Shown: positions 33,300 to 45,011 of the stretch, piece by piece
How the letters are laid out: each line of letters begins with the position of its first letter
Position numbering within the stretch: position 1 is the first letter of the stretch
From: JAHEEL01 sp963785245
GTDB lineage: Bacteria > Actinomycetota > Acidimicrobiia > Spongiisociales > UBA5794
Direction: 5' to 3'
NCBI GenBank assembly: GCA_963785245.1
Contig: CAWAUO010000011.1
Location: forward strand, 62,001-126,000
Length of the DNA stretch: 64,000 nt
The notes under the pieces: model-generated
The model's input: the letters and a program-made list of their open reading frames with translations, nothing else
Databases searched by the model: none
Told to the model about the DNA's origin: nothing
Position numbers and translations under genes: made by a program

Positions 33300-36276
33300 A
33301 TGTCCGATTCGGACGTCGACCGCACAGACGAGCCCGAGTTCGTCCCGACGAAGAGCTACGGCTTCTACGAGTGGATCAACCGCCATCCGTGGTCGATTGC
33401 GGCGGTGCTCGCTGTTCTGGCTGTGGCACTCGCCGCCCTCTATCCGGTCGTCGCCGATCAGAGCGAACCATCGTTCGATCCGAAGGGCCCCATCTACGAC
33501 ACCCGTGATCACGTCAACGAGGTCTTCGCTTCGAGTTCATCCATACGCGAGGTCCTGTTCATCGTTGAGAGCCCGTCCGGCGGCGACGCGCTCGGCCGCG
33601 ATGCTCTCCTGGAGCTCAAGCAGAATCAAGACGCGCTGCTTGCAGATCCCGAATCCCAGACTCACCTTGCGACCACGTTCGCCCGGGACCTCGGCGTCAC
33701 AATCGAGGGCGTGTACTCAATCGCGAACGCTGTAGACGCTGCACTCCCTGGTGGCCTTGAGGCTGCATCGGAAGCCGACGTGAAGATTGCCCTTGCCGAC
33801 CTCTTCGCCGACGATGCGGCGACGAGTTCGCTGCGGTTCCTCCTTGCGCCAATGGGAACAACACGCGACGTGGCGACGATCGACGGCACCTCCGTCGTCG
33901 TGTGGGAGTCGCCGGCGTACTTCGCCCGGGTGACGTACGACTTCGATACGTTCGACCAGGGCCAACTGCTGGAGGCGTTCGGGGAGAAGACCAGCCTCGA
34001 AGTCGAGCGTTGGTTGCGCACGGTGCAAACGACGTTGCGTGGCGACGAGGTGTCGGTCACGGCAATCGGCGTCGCGATGGACACGGGACTCGTTGCCGAA
34101 GAACAGACGACTGCTGCAGCACCGTATCTGCTCGCAGCGGTGGCCTTCATCGTGATTCTCGTTGGGGCGCTTCTCCGCTCCTACTGGGCGGCGATGATCG
34201 TCAGTGCCGGCCTCGGCGTCACGATGATGCTGTACGGGGGCATCAACGCCCTGCTCGGGTTGAAGATGAACTCGCCGTTGCTGATCATGATCGTACCGAT
34301 CGCCTTGATCAGCTTCGGCGTGGACTTCTTCATCCACGCCAGCGGTCGGACACGCGAGATGCAGGTAATGGGCTTCGCGACGCGATCGCGCCTACCCCCT
34401 CGGGCTCACGGCCGTCTCTTCCGCCCTTCTGCTCGCGGCGCTGTCATCGGCGGCGGCATTCCTGTCCAACGCGGTCTCCGGAATCCAAGGCATCATTGAA
34501 TTCGGAGTCGCCGCTGCGATCGGGCTCCTGCTGTCGTACATGATCCTCGGATGGATCGCACCAAAGCTGTTGCTCTCAACCGAAGAGCGGTTGGGTCCGC
34601 GACCGGCCGATCTCAGCCATCTGCGAACAGCAGCGCAGAAGGTGGGATTCGTAGCAGCGTCGTTCATCGCGGCAATCGCAGTCACCATGACCATCGTGAT
34701 GCCGGCGATCGGGTGGGTTCTCTACATCGTGTTCCTCGCCCTGTTCGCATACCTGCCGTACCGGCTCACCCGCCGGCGCAACCGACGCGCCGCTGAGTCG
34801 GGTCGACCACTGACAGATGAGGTCAAGGGAGCCGGCCATGGATTCAGTGCCGCAGGCACCACCGTGCACTTCGTCGCACGGTGGCGGGTGTTCGCGATCC
34901 CTCTCGTTGTGGTCGTGGCCGTGGTTGCCCTCATCGGTGCGTCGAAGGTGGAGCGGGGGTTCGAGGTCAAGGACTTCTTCTCCTCGAAGACCGACTTCGT
35001 CGCGAGCCTCGACAAGCTGGAGCAGTACTGGGGAAGCGGAGGCGGTACCAGCGACTACGTCTACATCGAAGGCGACCTGACCGATCCCGGGACTCTCATC
35101 GCGGTAGAGAGCGCTCAGGCAGAGATCGCTTCGTCAGACGCGGCATTCGTCCGCGACTTCAACGGCGAAGTTGAATTCTCACCCAACGCCGTCACCGTCG
35201 TGCGGATCGCGACGATGTCGGCACCGATGCGGGCCGCCATCGCGGCCGAGCAAGGCGTCGAGATAACCGACAACGACGGCGACGGTATCGCAGATAGCCC
35301 CGAGCAGATCGCTGCGATCTACCGGTATGTCACGACGAACAGCGTTCTGGACGATGCTGGCGTTGAGATCTTCCCGGTCAACCAGACCGAGACGATCCTC
35401 TACGTGGATGAAGACGTCCAAGGGACACGGATCGCGACGGGCATTGCCACCTTCACCGACGACCAGATCATTCTCGCGGGTCGAGAGGTTCTCGAAGACG
35501 CGGCAGCCGGGCTGAGAGTCAATCTCTCCGACGGCACCGCAACCGTGGCGGTATCCGGTGGTGCAATCACCAGCCAGGACTCGATGGACACATTCCTCCA
35601 GTCGATGCTGCTGTCTCTTCCGATCGCGGTCCTGCTGACGTCCCTGCTCGTATTCATCACGCTCTTCTTCATCTTCCGACATTTCGGAAGGCGGATGGCC
35701 TCGATTCTGAAGCGGTCGGGGCGCTACGCGGTGATCTCCATGGTCCCGATCCTCCTCGTCGTCGCCCTGGTCTACGGATTCATGTACCTCGTTGGATATC
35801 GCCTGAACCTCATCACCGCGATGATTGCGGCGATATCTATCGGCGTCGGCGTCGACTACGCCACGCACTTCACCGTGCGTTTCATCGAGGAATTCGAGCA
35901 TGAGCCCAGCCGATTCCCGGCGCTGCGAAGAACGGGCGAAGGAACCGGGGGTGCACTCGCCATCTCCGCGGTGACCTCGATGACGGGGTTCCTCATCATG
36001 GCAGCGGCACCGATGCCGATGTTCGTGACGTTTGGTGTCCTCACGGCGGTCATGATTGGGTGCTCGCTCGTTGTGACGCTCCTGGTCCTTCCGAGCCTCC
36101 TGTTGCTGGTCACACCGTCACGCAAGGGCGACGAACGCGATGACATGATCGAAGAGGTGACCCGCGGCGGAGAGTTCGAATACGAGCCGCACGACCGGGA
36201 CACCGCCATGCGGCAATCTCACGCGTCGGTGACCGCACCGGAGTCGGACTCGGAGCCCAGCGACACAGAAGCCTGA
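33300..36276 (+). CDS. MMPL/RND-family transporter (frame break)
   Basis: About 990 residues with the MMPL/HpnN layout: two repeats, each with a helix, a large extracytoplasmic loop and five helices. Family motifs are SFGVDFFIHASGRTRE near residue 340 and SIGVGVDYATHFTVRF near 860. The frame breaks at about 34365-34390; the correct continuation is AYPLGLTAVSSALLLAAL, read in a third frame and rejoining at 34540. Such proteins export or move lipids across the envelope. The second loop has a DNDGDGIADS segment (about residue 657), a calcium-binding-like repeat. A lipoprotein paralogue flanks each side. Confidence 0.9.
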
Positions 36277-36341
36277 CGCTGCGAAGGGACAGAATCAACG
36301 GGCATCCCGATGATGCTCCGGTGGTGGCCAGCCGCCGAACG

Positions 36342-36973
36342 CTAGGACGGGCGGTACACGTCTTCGGGATGCTCGGGGTAGCCGTCACATCCAAGGGCGA
36401 CCTCGAAGAGTTCCTTCAGCTCACCGGGAATCCACGGCGTTTCTGCGAAGACCTCCCGCTGTTCGCCGATGGCATTGACCTCGGACTGGGCATCAACACA
36501 CGCTTGCTTGTCGTCGGCAAGGGCTGCCCGGTACGCCGCCATCTCGGGACTGTCCGAGAGCTCCTGCCAATCCGACGCAGCACCCGCCCGGACCGCCAGC
36601 GCTTCCTGCGCCGAGATGAATTCACTATCGAAGTCGAAGAAGAGGTGATGCAGGGCGGCGACCGGTTCGGGCGGATCGATGGCGGCCGTGGCCCGCTCGA
36701 CCCTGCCCTCGATCTCCCTCACTCGATCGAACGCAGCCTGGAGATCCTGCGGCGTGAAGTTGGCGAGATCGCTCCCCTCGGCACGAGCACACCACCCTGG
36801 GGGCTCGAGACGAGCACCTCATACTCCTGCCTTGCCTGATCCACGATGACATTGAGCTGATCAACGTACTCCGTCAGCGACAGCTCGCTGCCACCGCCAC
36901 ATCCGGCAAGCACCAGGGCCACGCAGAGCCCAGTCCACACAAGACGCACGCCGGCCATCCGTTCCACGATCAT
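36342..36973 (-). CDS. WIPGE-family lipoprotein (paralogue 4, frame break)
   Basis: The N-terminal piece (36719-36973) has a signal peptide with lipobox LVLAGCGGG and LSLTEYVDQLN. The C-terminal piece (36342-36722) has VREIEGRVERATAAIDPPEP, SDSPEMAAYRAALADDKQAC, ETPWIPGELKELF, cysteine and PEHPEDVYRPS. Reading a third frame near 36775 gives EGSDLANFTPQDLQAAFDRV, which joins them and aligns with paralogues 2 and 3. The intact product would be about 210 residues. It lies convergent to the MMPL gene. Function unknown. Confidence 0.75.
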
Positions 36974-37079
36974 TGCACTTCCGTTGTCGCCCGCTGGGCA
37001 GATCTCTCGTCACAGTAGCGAGGGACCATCAGAACGAGCCCGCCGGCAGGCAAGCGTCGGACTGTCGCGACTCGGCGCC

Positions 37080-38054
37080 CTACGCAACGGTGATGACGGT
37101 CTTCCCTTGGGCATGACCTGCTCCGACATGCGCCACCGCCTCCGGGGCCTCCGTCAGCGGATACGTTCTCTCCACGATCGGCATGAGCTTCCCGGCTTCT
37201 GCAAGCTCCTTGAGCGTTGCGAGATCCTCCGGCTTCGTCGTCGAAACGAACGGCTTCGCTTGCTGCTTGACGAACAGCGACACCCCGAACGCCGTGATCG
37301 GTCTCGTCAGACCGCCGAACCAACCGCCGACCGGTGCACCGTTGGCCACCAGGATTCCGGTGGGTTTGAGGGCCCGCCTGGTTTCTGACAACGAGCGGGT
37401 ACCTACGTTGTCAAGGATGAGGTCATACCGCTGTTCGCCTTCGGTGAAATCCTCTCTGTGTGTAGTCGATGACATGGTCGGCGCCGAGCGAGCGGACCAT
37501 GTCCACATTCCTCGTGCTGCAAACCCCGGTCACTTCCGCGCCGAGCGACTTGGCGATCTGCACAGCGAACGTCCCTACTCCTCCGGAGGCTCCGGTGATG
37601 AGAACTCTGCTGTCCCTCCTGGAGCTTGCCTTGATCGCGCAGGGCCTGGAGAGCCGTGAGCGCGGACACGCCAACAGCGGATGCTTGCTCGGGTGTCAGA
37701 TTGTCCGGCTGCAGGGCGAGTGCGTCCTCCGGGAAGGACGCATACTCAGCGAACGCGCCCTTGTATGAACCGAAGACCATGTCGCCCGGCTGGAACTTCG
37801 TTGCGTCCTTGCCGACCGCCTCGACCGTGCCAGCGATGTCCGCTCCCGGAACACCGTTCTTCGCCCTGAGCGGCGAGAACAGCGGCCGCATCGCGTAGGG
37901 AATGCCCGCAATCCCGTAGTAGTCGCCGATGTGGACCGAAGCGGCGTTGACGCGTACCAGCGCGTCATCATCACCAACGGGTCGGCTTGTCGATCTCCTT
38001 GAGCGTCAACACTTCCCGGGGCGGTCCGAACTTGTCTTGGACGATCGCCTTCAT
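37080..38054 (-). CDS. NADPH:quinone oxidoreductase-like protein (three frame breaks)
   Basis: A medium-chain dehydrogenase of about 325 residues reconstructed over four frames: MKAIVQDKFGPPREVLTLKE at the N-terminus, then NGVPGADIAGTVEAVGKDA, then VLITGASGGVGTFAVQIAK (NADPH loop) and ADHVIDYTQ, then FTEGEQRYDLILDNVGTRS to HAQGKTVITVA. Breaks lie near 37975, 37610 and 37452. No zinc-binding motif is seen. The family reduces quinones or unsaturated carbonyls with NADPH. It is similar in layout to the intact gene at 23849. Multiple breaks suggest base errors rather than decay because every segment is conserved. Confidence 0.8.
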
Positions 38055-38280
38055 CGCTTGCCCTTCCCTCTGTGGTTCGCTCGGATTTCGTATCGCCGAG
38101 GAACCAAGCATCTACGAGAAGGCCGCTCCTGTCCAGTTCAACCAGCCATTGGGGCTGAGCGATCAACCGATCGGTTGATTCGGACCATCCGCCATCCGGT
38201 CGGCAACTCGTAGCCAGCCGTGCGATGACGCCCGGCGCCCCGGGCGCACACTATCCGCAGGCACTGTGAAGGGAGCCGAC

Positions 38281-39217
38281 ATGGCAGTCATCGAAGTCAC
38301 GGATCTCACCAAGGCGTACAACGGAAACACCGTGGTCGATGAAGTCTCATTCAGCGTCGAGGAAGGCGAGATCTTCGGAATCGTCGGCCCGAACGGCGCA
38401 GGCAAGACCACGACGGTCGAGACCATCGAGGGTTTGCGCCACCCCGATAGCGGCTCGGTTCAGGTACTCGGGATGGACCCGAAGTCAGATCACTATGAGC
38501 TCGCGCAGCGCGTCGGTGCGCAACTCCAGGAGAGCCGCCTGCAAGCCAAGGTCAGGGTGGGTGAGGTGATGGACGTCTACGCCTCCTTCTATCGGGATCC
38601 CGCGGATTGGCATGAACTCCTCGACCGACTCGGTCTCGACGGGAAGGTCGACGCGAAGTACGCAAGTCTCTCGGGTGGGCAGAAGCAACGGCTCTCCGTC
38701 GCCCTTGCCCTCGTCGGTTCTCCCGAGATCGCAATCCTCGACGAACTGACCACGGGTCTCGACCCGCAGGCCAGGCGATCCACCTGGGACACCATCGAAA
38801 CGATCAGGGACTCCGGCGTGACCGTCGTACTCGTCACCCACTTCATGGAGGAAGCCGAGCGACTGTGCGACCGGATCATGGTCATGGATCAGGGGCAAGT
38901 GGTAGCGATCGACTCACCGACTGGACTCGTCGACCGCATCGGGTCCGAACAGCGCCTCACGTTCCGGCCCTCGGCACCGGTCTCCGATGAGGACCTCGAG
39001 GCCTTGCCCGGTGTTATCTCAATCAGCCATGTGGGCTCGAAGATCGTCGTCACGGGCACCGGGCAACGTCGTCCACGCGGTCACGTCACTGCTCGCTCAG
39101 CGCCGGGTGATCGCCGAGGACCTCCGCATCGATCAGACCAGCCTCGAAGACGCCTACCTCGAACTCACGGACGGAACCGATTCACCGGGCGAGACCGACA
39201 AGGAGGAGGAGATCTGA
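38281..39217 (+). CDS. ABC transporter ATP-binding protein, DrrA-type (frame break)
   Basis: An ABC ATPase of about 311 residues. Walker A is GPNGAGKTT near residue 38, the signature LSGGQKQRLSVALAL near 130, Walker B ILDELTTGLD near 151, and the switch His in VTHFMEE near 186. The C-terminal extension fits drug- or lipid-export ABC-2 ATPases. The frame breaks at about 39055-39065 and continues as GNVVHAVTSLLAQRRVIAED to a stop at 39217. ATG 38281 has a GAAGGGAG upstream. Its stop overlaps the permease start by one base (TGATG). Confidence 0.9.
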
Positions 39218-39960
39218 TGGCGGCCACGATGAAGCTCACGCGACTCGAGGGGAAGCTGTTCCTCCGAGATCCGATTGCGCTGTTCTTCGGCCTCGTCTTC
39301 CCCGCGGTCCTGCTCCTCGCGCTCGGATACCTGTTTCCGGGATTCGACGAGCCCGTTGAGGAATTGGATTGGGCGCGGTACATCGATATCTACGCCCCCA
39401 TCGCGCTGGCGCTGGGCGTCGCGACGCTGGGTCTCGTGACCCTGCCTCCGATTCTCGGCACGTACCGTCAGTACGGGATCCTCCGTCGGCTCCGCACCAC
39501 CCCGGTGCATCCCAGCCGCCTCCTCACGGCACAATTGGTCGTGCACCTGACCGTCGCAATGGCCGCAACGGCGATGGCGGTCCTGGTCGCCGTGCTCGCC
39601 TTCGACGTGCCGCTCCCGCAGAGCCCGTTGTTGTTCATCGTCTCGCTGCTCCTCGCAGCAGCGTCGGTCTTCTCGATCGGCCTGCTGGTGGGAGCGGTCG
39701 CCCGCACGCAGGTGTCCGGCCAGGCGATCGGTATGGCGATCTACTTCCCGATGCTGTTCCTCGCCGGGGTCTGGATCCCGCGATCGATCATGCCCGATGG
39801 CCTCTTGACCGTCAGCAGCCTGACCCCGCTCGGAGCAGCGGTCCAGGCATTGGACGACACCTGGTTCGAGGGCACCGTCGACCCGATGAACCTCGCCGTG
39901 ATGGCGGCGTGGGCAATCGTCATCGGGTTCCTCGCCGTTCGCCTCTTCCGGTGGGAGTGA
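39217..39960 (+). CDS. ABC-2-type permease
   Basis: A 247-residue permease with six membrane helices, of the ABC2 membrane family. FLRDPIALFFGLVFPAVLLL marks the first span, and the family-typical YGILRRLRTTPVHPSRLL loop near residue 88 and FLAGVWIPRSIMPDGLLTV near 187 follow. It forms an exporter with the ATPase upstream; GGAGGAGGAG precedes the ATG. The substrate is unknown (drug, lipid or peptide). The two-component system immediately downstream may control it. Confidence 0.9.
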   Translation: MAATMKLTRLEGKLFLRDPIALFFGLVFPAVLLLALGYLFPGFDEPVEELDWARYIDIYAPIALALGVATLGLVTLPPILGTYRQYGILRRLRTTPVHPSRLLTAQLVVHLTVAMAATAMAVLVAVLAFDVPLPQSPLLFIVSLLLAAASVFSIGLLVGAVARTQVSGQAIGMAIYFPMLFLAGVWIPRSIMPDGLLTVSSLTPLGAAVQALDDTWFEGTVDPMNLAVMAAWAIVIGFLAVRLFRWE

Positions 39961-40054
39961 CGGCCATCTCGATGACCAGGATCACACCCTCTAGGCTCCG
40001 ATGCACAGTCATGCATCGCTTCACTACCCCCCGTTCGAGCTTTGAGGTGGCGGA

Positions 40055-41316
40055 GTGAGCACGGGCGTCACCGCACCAGAGGGCGATCGGTCTCTGGCCA
40101 CGATGTCGTCGTGGGAGGTGTGGATCGACCGGGTGTTCGTGTGGATGCCCTACGCCACGATCGCCATCTCGGTCGTGCTGGCTCAACTGGGCTCGCCCGA
40201 GGCGTCGGATCGTGCGTGGAGCGTCGGTCTCGCACTCGTGGCGGCCACCTGGACGTGGCTGACCTTCACCCGATTCGGCTCGCCGATACGTCTCGACCAG
40301 CGAACCCTCCGCATCTACTTCGTCGGATTCGTGGTCATCGCAGGGGTAGCCGTCATCCAGCAGCCGATGTTCCTGATCTACGGAGTAACCGGGTTCTTCC
40401 ACGGAGCCTTGCTCCGCCCGTGGGCCCTGGCCTTCGCCGGGATAGGCGTGTCCTCAGCCATCGTGCAGTCAACGATCGTCTACCCGAACGGGACCTCGAC
40501 GGACTGGCTCATCTACATTGGTGTGGTGATCTTCCAATCCGCGGCGGTGGGAGCCGGCCTCTATGCCGGGGACAAGGTGATGGAGATCGCGGAGGAACGT
40601 CGGGAGACGCTGCAGCGCCTCGAAACCGCTATGGCGGAGAACGTCGGCCTCCACGAGCAACTCGTCGCACAGGCTCGCGAAGCAGGAATTCTCGACGAGC
40701 GCCAACGGTTGGCACGAGAGATCCACGACACGATCGCTCAGAATCTCACGGGAGTGATCACCCAACTCGAGGCGGTGCAGCACTCGTGGAGCGACGAGGC
40801 CGAGATGCGTCGGCACATCGAGAACGCATCCCATCTCGCTCGGGAGGGGCTCACCGAGGCTCGGAGATCGGTTCAGGCCATGCGCCCCTCGCCGTTGGAC
40901 GACAGCCGCCTGCCGGAAGCGCTGTCAGACGTGACCGAGCAATGGTCGGAGATCGCCGGGATTGACGCCGTCGTTGTCACGGTCGGCGACCGGCAGCCAC
41001 TGAGGCCGGAGGTCGAGGTGACTCTCCTCCGTGTTGCACAGGAAGCGCTTGCGAACGTGGAGAAACACGCTCAGGCTTCTCGCGTCGGTGTCACCCTCTC
41101 CTTCATGGATGACTCAGTCACGCTCGACGTTCGCGACAACGGGGTCGGATTCGACCGTTCGGCCCAAACCAGAAGCCGAGAGCTACGGACATCTCTGCCA
41201 TGGGCCAGAGAATCGAACACCTGCAAGGAGAACTCCATATCGAATCGGCGCCCGGTGATGGGACCGCCATATCAGCCAGCGTTCCCGCCGACCTCATCGG
41301 AGTGCCACATGCCTGA
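40055..41316 (+). CDS. Sensor histidine kinase, DesK/NarX type (frame breaks)
   Basis: About 420 residues. Five or six membrane helices occupy the first 180 residues. The HisKA_3 dimerisation motif ERQRLAREIHDTIAQNLTG near residue 216 holds the phosphoacceptor His. The ATPase domain has VAQEALANVEKHAQASR and the G-box DNGVGFD. Near 41165-41200 the frame is broken twice; the end DISAMGQRIEHLQGELHIES followed by APGDGTA is in another frame and stops at 41316. Its stop overlaps the regulator start. Probably senses membrane or cell-wall stress and controls the adjacent ABC exporter (inferred from context). Confidence 0.88.
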
Positions 41317-41975
41317 AGACGCCGGCAAGAGCGCCCGACCAATCCGTGTGCTCATCGTGGACGATCATCCGATGGTGCGAGACGGCATCCGCTCCCTCCT
41401 CACAAGCGACCCACGATTCGAGGTGGTCGGTGAGGCATCGGACGGCCGGGAGGCGATTGAGCGAACCGAAGTCGCGCACCCGGACGTGGTCCTGATGGAC
41501 CTCCGCATGCCGGTACTCGATGGCGTCAGCGCCACCCGCGAGATCGTCGATCGAGGACTTGGGACCCACGTGTTGATCCTCACGACGTACGACACCGAGA
41601 GCGACGTACTGCCTGCGATCAAAGCAGGAGCAACCGGCTACCTCCTCAAGGACGCGACGCGTGACGAACTCGTCCGTGCGGTACAGGCAGCGGCGTCCGG
41701 CGAGTCGGTGCTGTCTCCCCCGGTGGCGCGGCGGCTCCTCGGGCAGGTCCGCCAGACCGTCAAACGACACGCTCAGCGACCGGGAGTTCGAGGTTCTTGT
41801 CCTGGTGGCACGCGGAAATTCGAACAAGGACGTGGCCGCGGATCTATTCATCAGTGAAGCAACGGTCAAGACCCACCTGCTGCACCTCTACGCGAAGCTC
41901 GAGGTGAACGATCGTGCGGCCGCCGTGGCTGAGGCCTACGAACGCGGCCTCCTCACACCTGGGTCTGAGGGATAA
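41309..41975 (+). CDS. LuxR/NarL-family response regulator (frame break)
   Basis: About 222 residues. The receiver domain shows VLIVDDHPMVRDGIRSLL, phosphoacceptor Asp in DVVLMDLRMP near residue 66, and GATGYLLKDAT. The C-terminal helix-turn-helix is LSDREFEVLVLVARG and SEATVKTHLLHLYAKL, read in a second frame after a break at about 41755-41765. It is the cognate partner of the kinase just upstream, whose coding end overlaps the start here. Confidence 0.9.
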
Positions 41976-42113
41976 CAGTCCGCAAGCCAAGCGGCGACCT
42001 CCGCACGCCCACCTCTACCGGCAGAAACGATAGGTGGCCGCGCGTCGTCTCGGCAGATCCTGCGAAATCGCCCGAGGGGCCCACCAGATGACATTCGGCG
42101 AGGGTGCCGTTCC

Positions 42114-42962
42114 CTATGGCGCGAGCAAGGACTCATCGAGTGCCTCGCGCAGCACGCTCTCGTCCGCAGCTCGCCCGGTCCACAGTTCGAAGCTGATCGC
42201 CGCCTGCTTCACGAGCATCTCGGCACCAACCACGGTTCGCAGCCCGCGCTCCGAGGCATCGGCCAGGATCGCTGTCTTGCGAGGTGCGATCACAGCATCA
42301 GCGACGACTGCATCGGGATCGAGCATGGAAAGGTCGACGTCCGGCATCTCGTCCGGATCCAGCATTCCGATCGATGTCCCGTTGACGACGAGATCCACAT
42401 CCTCTGGAACGCGGAACTCCCCCACCCACGGCACAAACCGACACTCCGCCTCGACAGCTGTCCGGAGCGCATCGACGAGCGGCCGGCCCGCCTCCTCGGT
42501 GCGGTTCACGACCGTGATCTGGCGGGCGCCGGCCAGCCCAAGTTCGACGGCAATCGCCCGTGCGGCGCCACCGGCACCGAGCACGACCACCGACGCTCCG
42601 TCGACGGAGCAGGTTCCGGCGAGGGCATTGACCAGTCCGCGGCCGTCGGTGTTGTCACCAACCAGCCGGTCGCCGGACCCGTAGACGCAGTTGACCGCTC
42701 CGATCTTCGCCGCCACCGGCGTCAGCTCATCCACAGTCGCGACCGCGTCGATCTTGTACGGCTTCGTGATGTGCAGACCGGCGAAGCCGAGTTGCCGGGT
42801 CGCCTCGAACGCCTCGGCAAACGAACCCCTCGGAACCGGGATCGAGATGTAGCTCCATGGCAGATCGGCCGCAGCAAACGCAGCCTCCATCATCTCCTGA
42901 GTCGGGTTTCCCTCAACGACCTCGCCGAGGAGCCCGAAGAACCTCCGGTTGGTGAGTTGCAT
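42114..42962 (-). CDS. aroE: Shikimate dehydrogenase
   Basis: A 282-residue shikimate/quinate dehydrogenase. The substrate-binding Lys lies in the segment LHITKPYKIDA near residue 65, the NTDG motif (VGDNTDGRGL) near 102, and the NADP-binding loop GAGGAARAIAVEL near 127 with VNRTEEAGRPL. It reduces 3-dehydroshikimate in aromatic amino acid biosynthesis; quinate or a related compound cannot be excluded. The start at ATG 42962 gives a normal family length; upstream frame is non-conserved. No other aro genes are adjacent. Confidence 0.92.
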   Translation of the reverse strand: MQLTNRRFFGLLGEVVEGNPTQEMMEAAFAAADLPWSYISIPVPRGSFAEAFEATRQLGFAGLHITKPYKIDAVATVDELTPVAAKIGAVNCVYGSGDRLVGDNTDGRGLVNALAGTCSVDGASVVVLGAGGAARAIAVELGLAGARQITVVNRTEEAGRPLVDALRTAVEAECRFVPWVGEFRVPEDVDLVVNGTSIGMLDPDEMPDVDLSMLDPDAVVADAVIAPRKTAILADASERGLRTVVGAEMLVKQAAISFELWTGRAADESVLREALDESLLAP

Positions 42963-43199
42963 CGAGTCTCGGCACTTTCTGGGAGGCGGCTTCGCTGTCG
43001 GTCTTGAGGATGAAGGTCGACTGAATCGCATCTTCCCATGCTCCGTCGCACGTGGCGAACCGCCCGCTGCCTCAACCTCTCTCAGACGGCGGTTGACGCC
43101 GCCTGGCGTTCGTCGACCGACCGCACGGTGAGTAGGGTCGCTGCCGATGCTTCGTGAGACCACCTGCGACCGTGCACGCCCGATGGGCCACGAGGCGTG

Positions 43200-44926
43200 A
43201 TGGGCGTCCTCCAACGCTGGGTTCCCGGCATCACGGTGGTTCGAACCTACGAAAAGGGCTGGCTCCGCAAGGACCTCGTCGCAGCGCTCGTCCTGACCGC
43301 TCTCCTCGTCCCTCAGGGAATGGCGTACGCGGAGCTTGCCGGTCTCCCGGCCGTCACCGGCCTGTACACCACCGTCGCTGCCTTGATCGGGTATGCGATC
43401 TTCGGCCCGTCGCGGATCATGGTCCTCGGACCAGACTCATCCCTTGCTCCGCTGATCGCCGCCATCATCGCCCCACTGGTCATCGGCGACAGCCCGGCAG
43501 AGGCGGTCGCGCTCGCGGGCATGCTCGCGATCCTCGCCGGACTCATCGAGATCGTGGTTGGTCTGGTCAGGCTCGGGACGATCACAGATCTGCTCTCGAT
43601 GCCCGTGCGCGTCGGCTACCTGAACGGAATCGCGCTCCTCGTGCTGGTGAGCCAACTCCCCAAGCTGTTTGGCTTCTCGACCGACGGCGATGGATTCATC
43701 TCCGACGTGATCGAGTTCATCAAGGGTGTGGCGAACGGCGAGACCGTCGCCGCCGCGCTGCTCCTCGGCGGCACCGCAATCGTGCTGATGCTCGCGGGCC
43801 GGCACTTCGCTCCCCGCGTTCCGTGGGTGCTCGTCGCCGTCGTCGCAGCGATTGCCGTGGTCGCGCTGTTCAACCTCTCCGATGAGGGCGTCTCGGTGGT
43901 TGGCGTTCTGCCCTCGGGCTTCCCAAGTCCGACCTTCCCGAGTGTGTCGCTGGACGATCTCGGCCCGTTGCTCGTCGGGGCGCTCGGCATCGCCATCGTC
44001 AGCGTTGCCGACACAGCCGCGCTCTCACGAAGCTTCGCCGCCAAGCGCGGCGATCGCGTCGACCAGAACCAGGAAGCCGTAGGCCTGGGCATGGCGAACT
44101 CGCCGCAGGGCTCTTCCAGGGATTCCCCATGAGCGCAAGCTCCTCGCGGACCGTGGTCGCAGATTCGGTGGGCGCCAAGACCCAACTCACCGGGGTCATC
44201 TCGGCGGTAGCGATCATCGTTCTCCTGGTCGGCGCCAACGGTCTGCTCGCCAACCTGCCCTCGTCCGTGCTCGCCGCCGTGGTGATCGTCGCTTCGTTCG
44301 GCCTGTTCGACCTGAAGACCCTCCGGTGGTTGGCCAGGGTCCGCCGCACCGACTTCGCGGCTGCCGTCATCGCGATGCTCGGCGTCATCCTGGTCGGCGT
44401 CCTCGAGGGTCTCCTCATCGCGATCGCCGTCTCACTCGCCGTGTTCATCTGGAAGCGGTGGCGGCCCCACACGGCGATCCTCGGTCGCATCACCGGAGCG
44501 AAGGGCTACCACGATGTCGAACGCCACCCCGACGCATACCTCGTTCCGAACCTGCTGCTGTTCCGATTCGACTCACCCATCTTCTTCGCCAACTCGGGGT
44601 TCTTCGAGGAGCAACTCGGCGACGCCATCGATGCCACACCCGGTGGGGTCAGCAGGGTCGTGGTCGCAGCCGAACCGATCACCGACATCGACAGCACCGG
44701 AGCCGAAATGCTGGAGCTGCTCCTCGATGACCTCGACGCCCGAGACATCGAGTTCGCCTTCGCCGAACTCAAGGGACCGGTGAAGGACCGCCTCCGCAGC
44801 TACGGCCTGTACGACCGAATCGGCGATCAATTCTTCTACCCCACGCTCGGAGTTGCGGTGACCGCCTACGCCGAGGAGACCGGCGCACCGTCGAGAGACC
44901 CCGGTGGTGCGGGCCAGGATCGGTAG
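43200..44926 (+). CDS. SulP-family anion transporter with STAS domain (frame break)
   Basis: About 575 residues. SulP membrane features include KDLVAALVLTALLVPQGMAYA near residue 24 and the following AELAGLPAVTGLYT, and the family motif DRVDQNQEAVGLGMAN near 295. The frame breaks at about 44099 and continues as LAAGLFQGFPMSASSSRTVV in the next frame, ending with a cytoplasmic STAS domain (FANSGFFEEQLGDAI and ITDIDSTGAEMLELL). It should transport sulfate, bicarbonate or another anion. A GC-rich hairpin follows the stop. Confidence 0.92.
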
Positions 44927-44938
44927 CCACTGCCGGTG

Positions 44939-44955
44939 ACCGCGCGCAGCGCGGT
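44939..44955 (+). terminator. GC-rich hairpin after the SulP gene
   Basis: ACCGCGC-GCA-GCGCGGT is a perfect seven-base stem with a three-base loop, 13 bases beyond the SulP stop. There is no T-tract. Confidence 0.5.
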
Positions 44956-45011
44956 GTGACATTCGATCGGCCAGGTTCGATAATGCGCAGAACACCCAGA
45001 GAGGCCATCAC

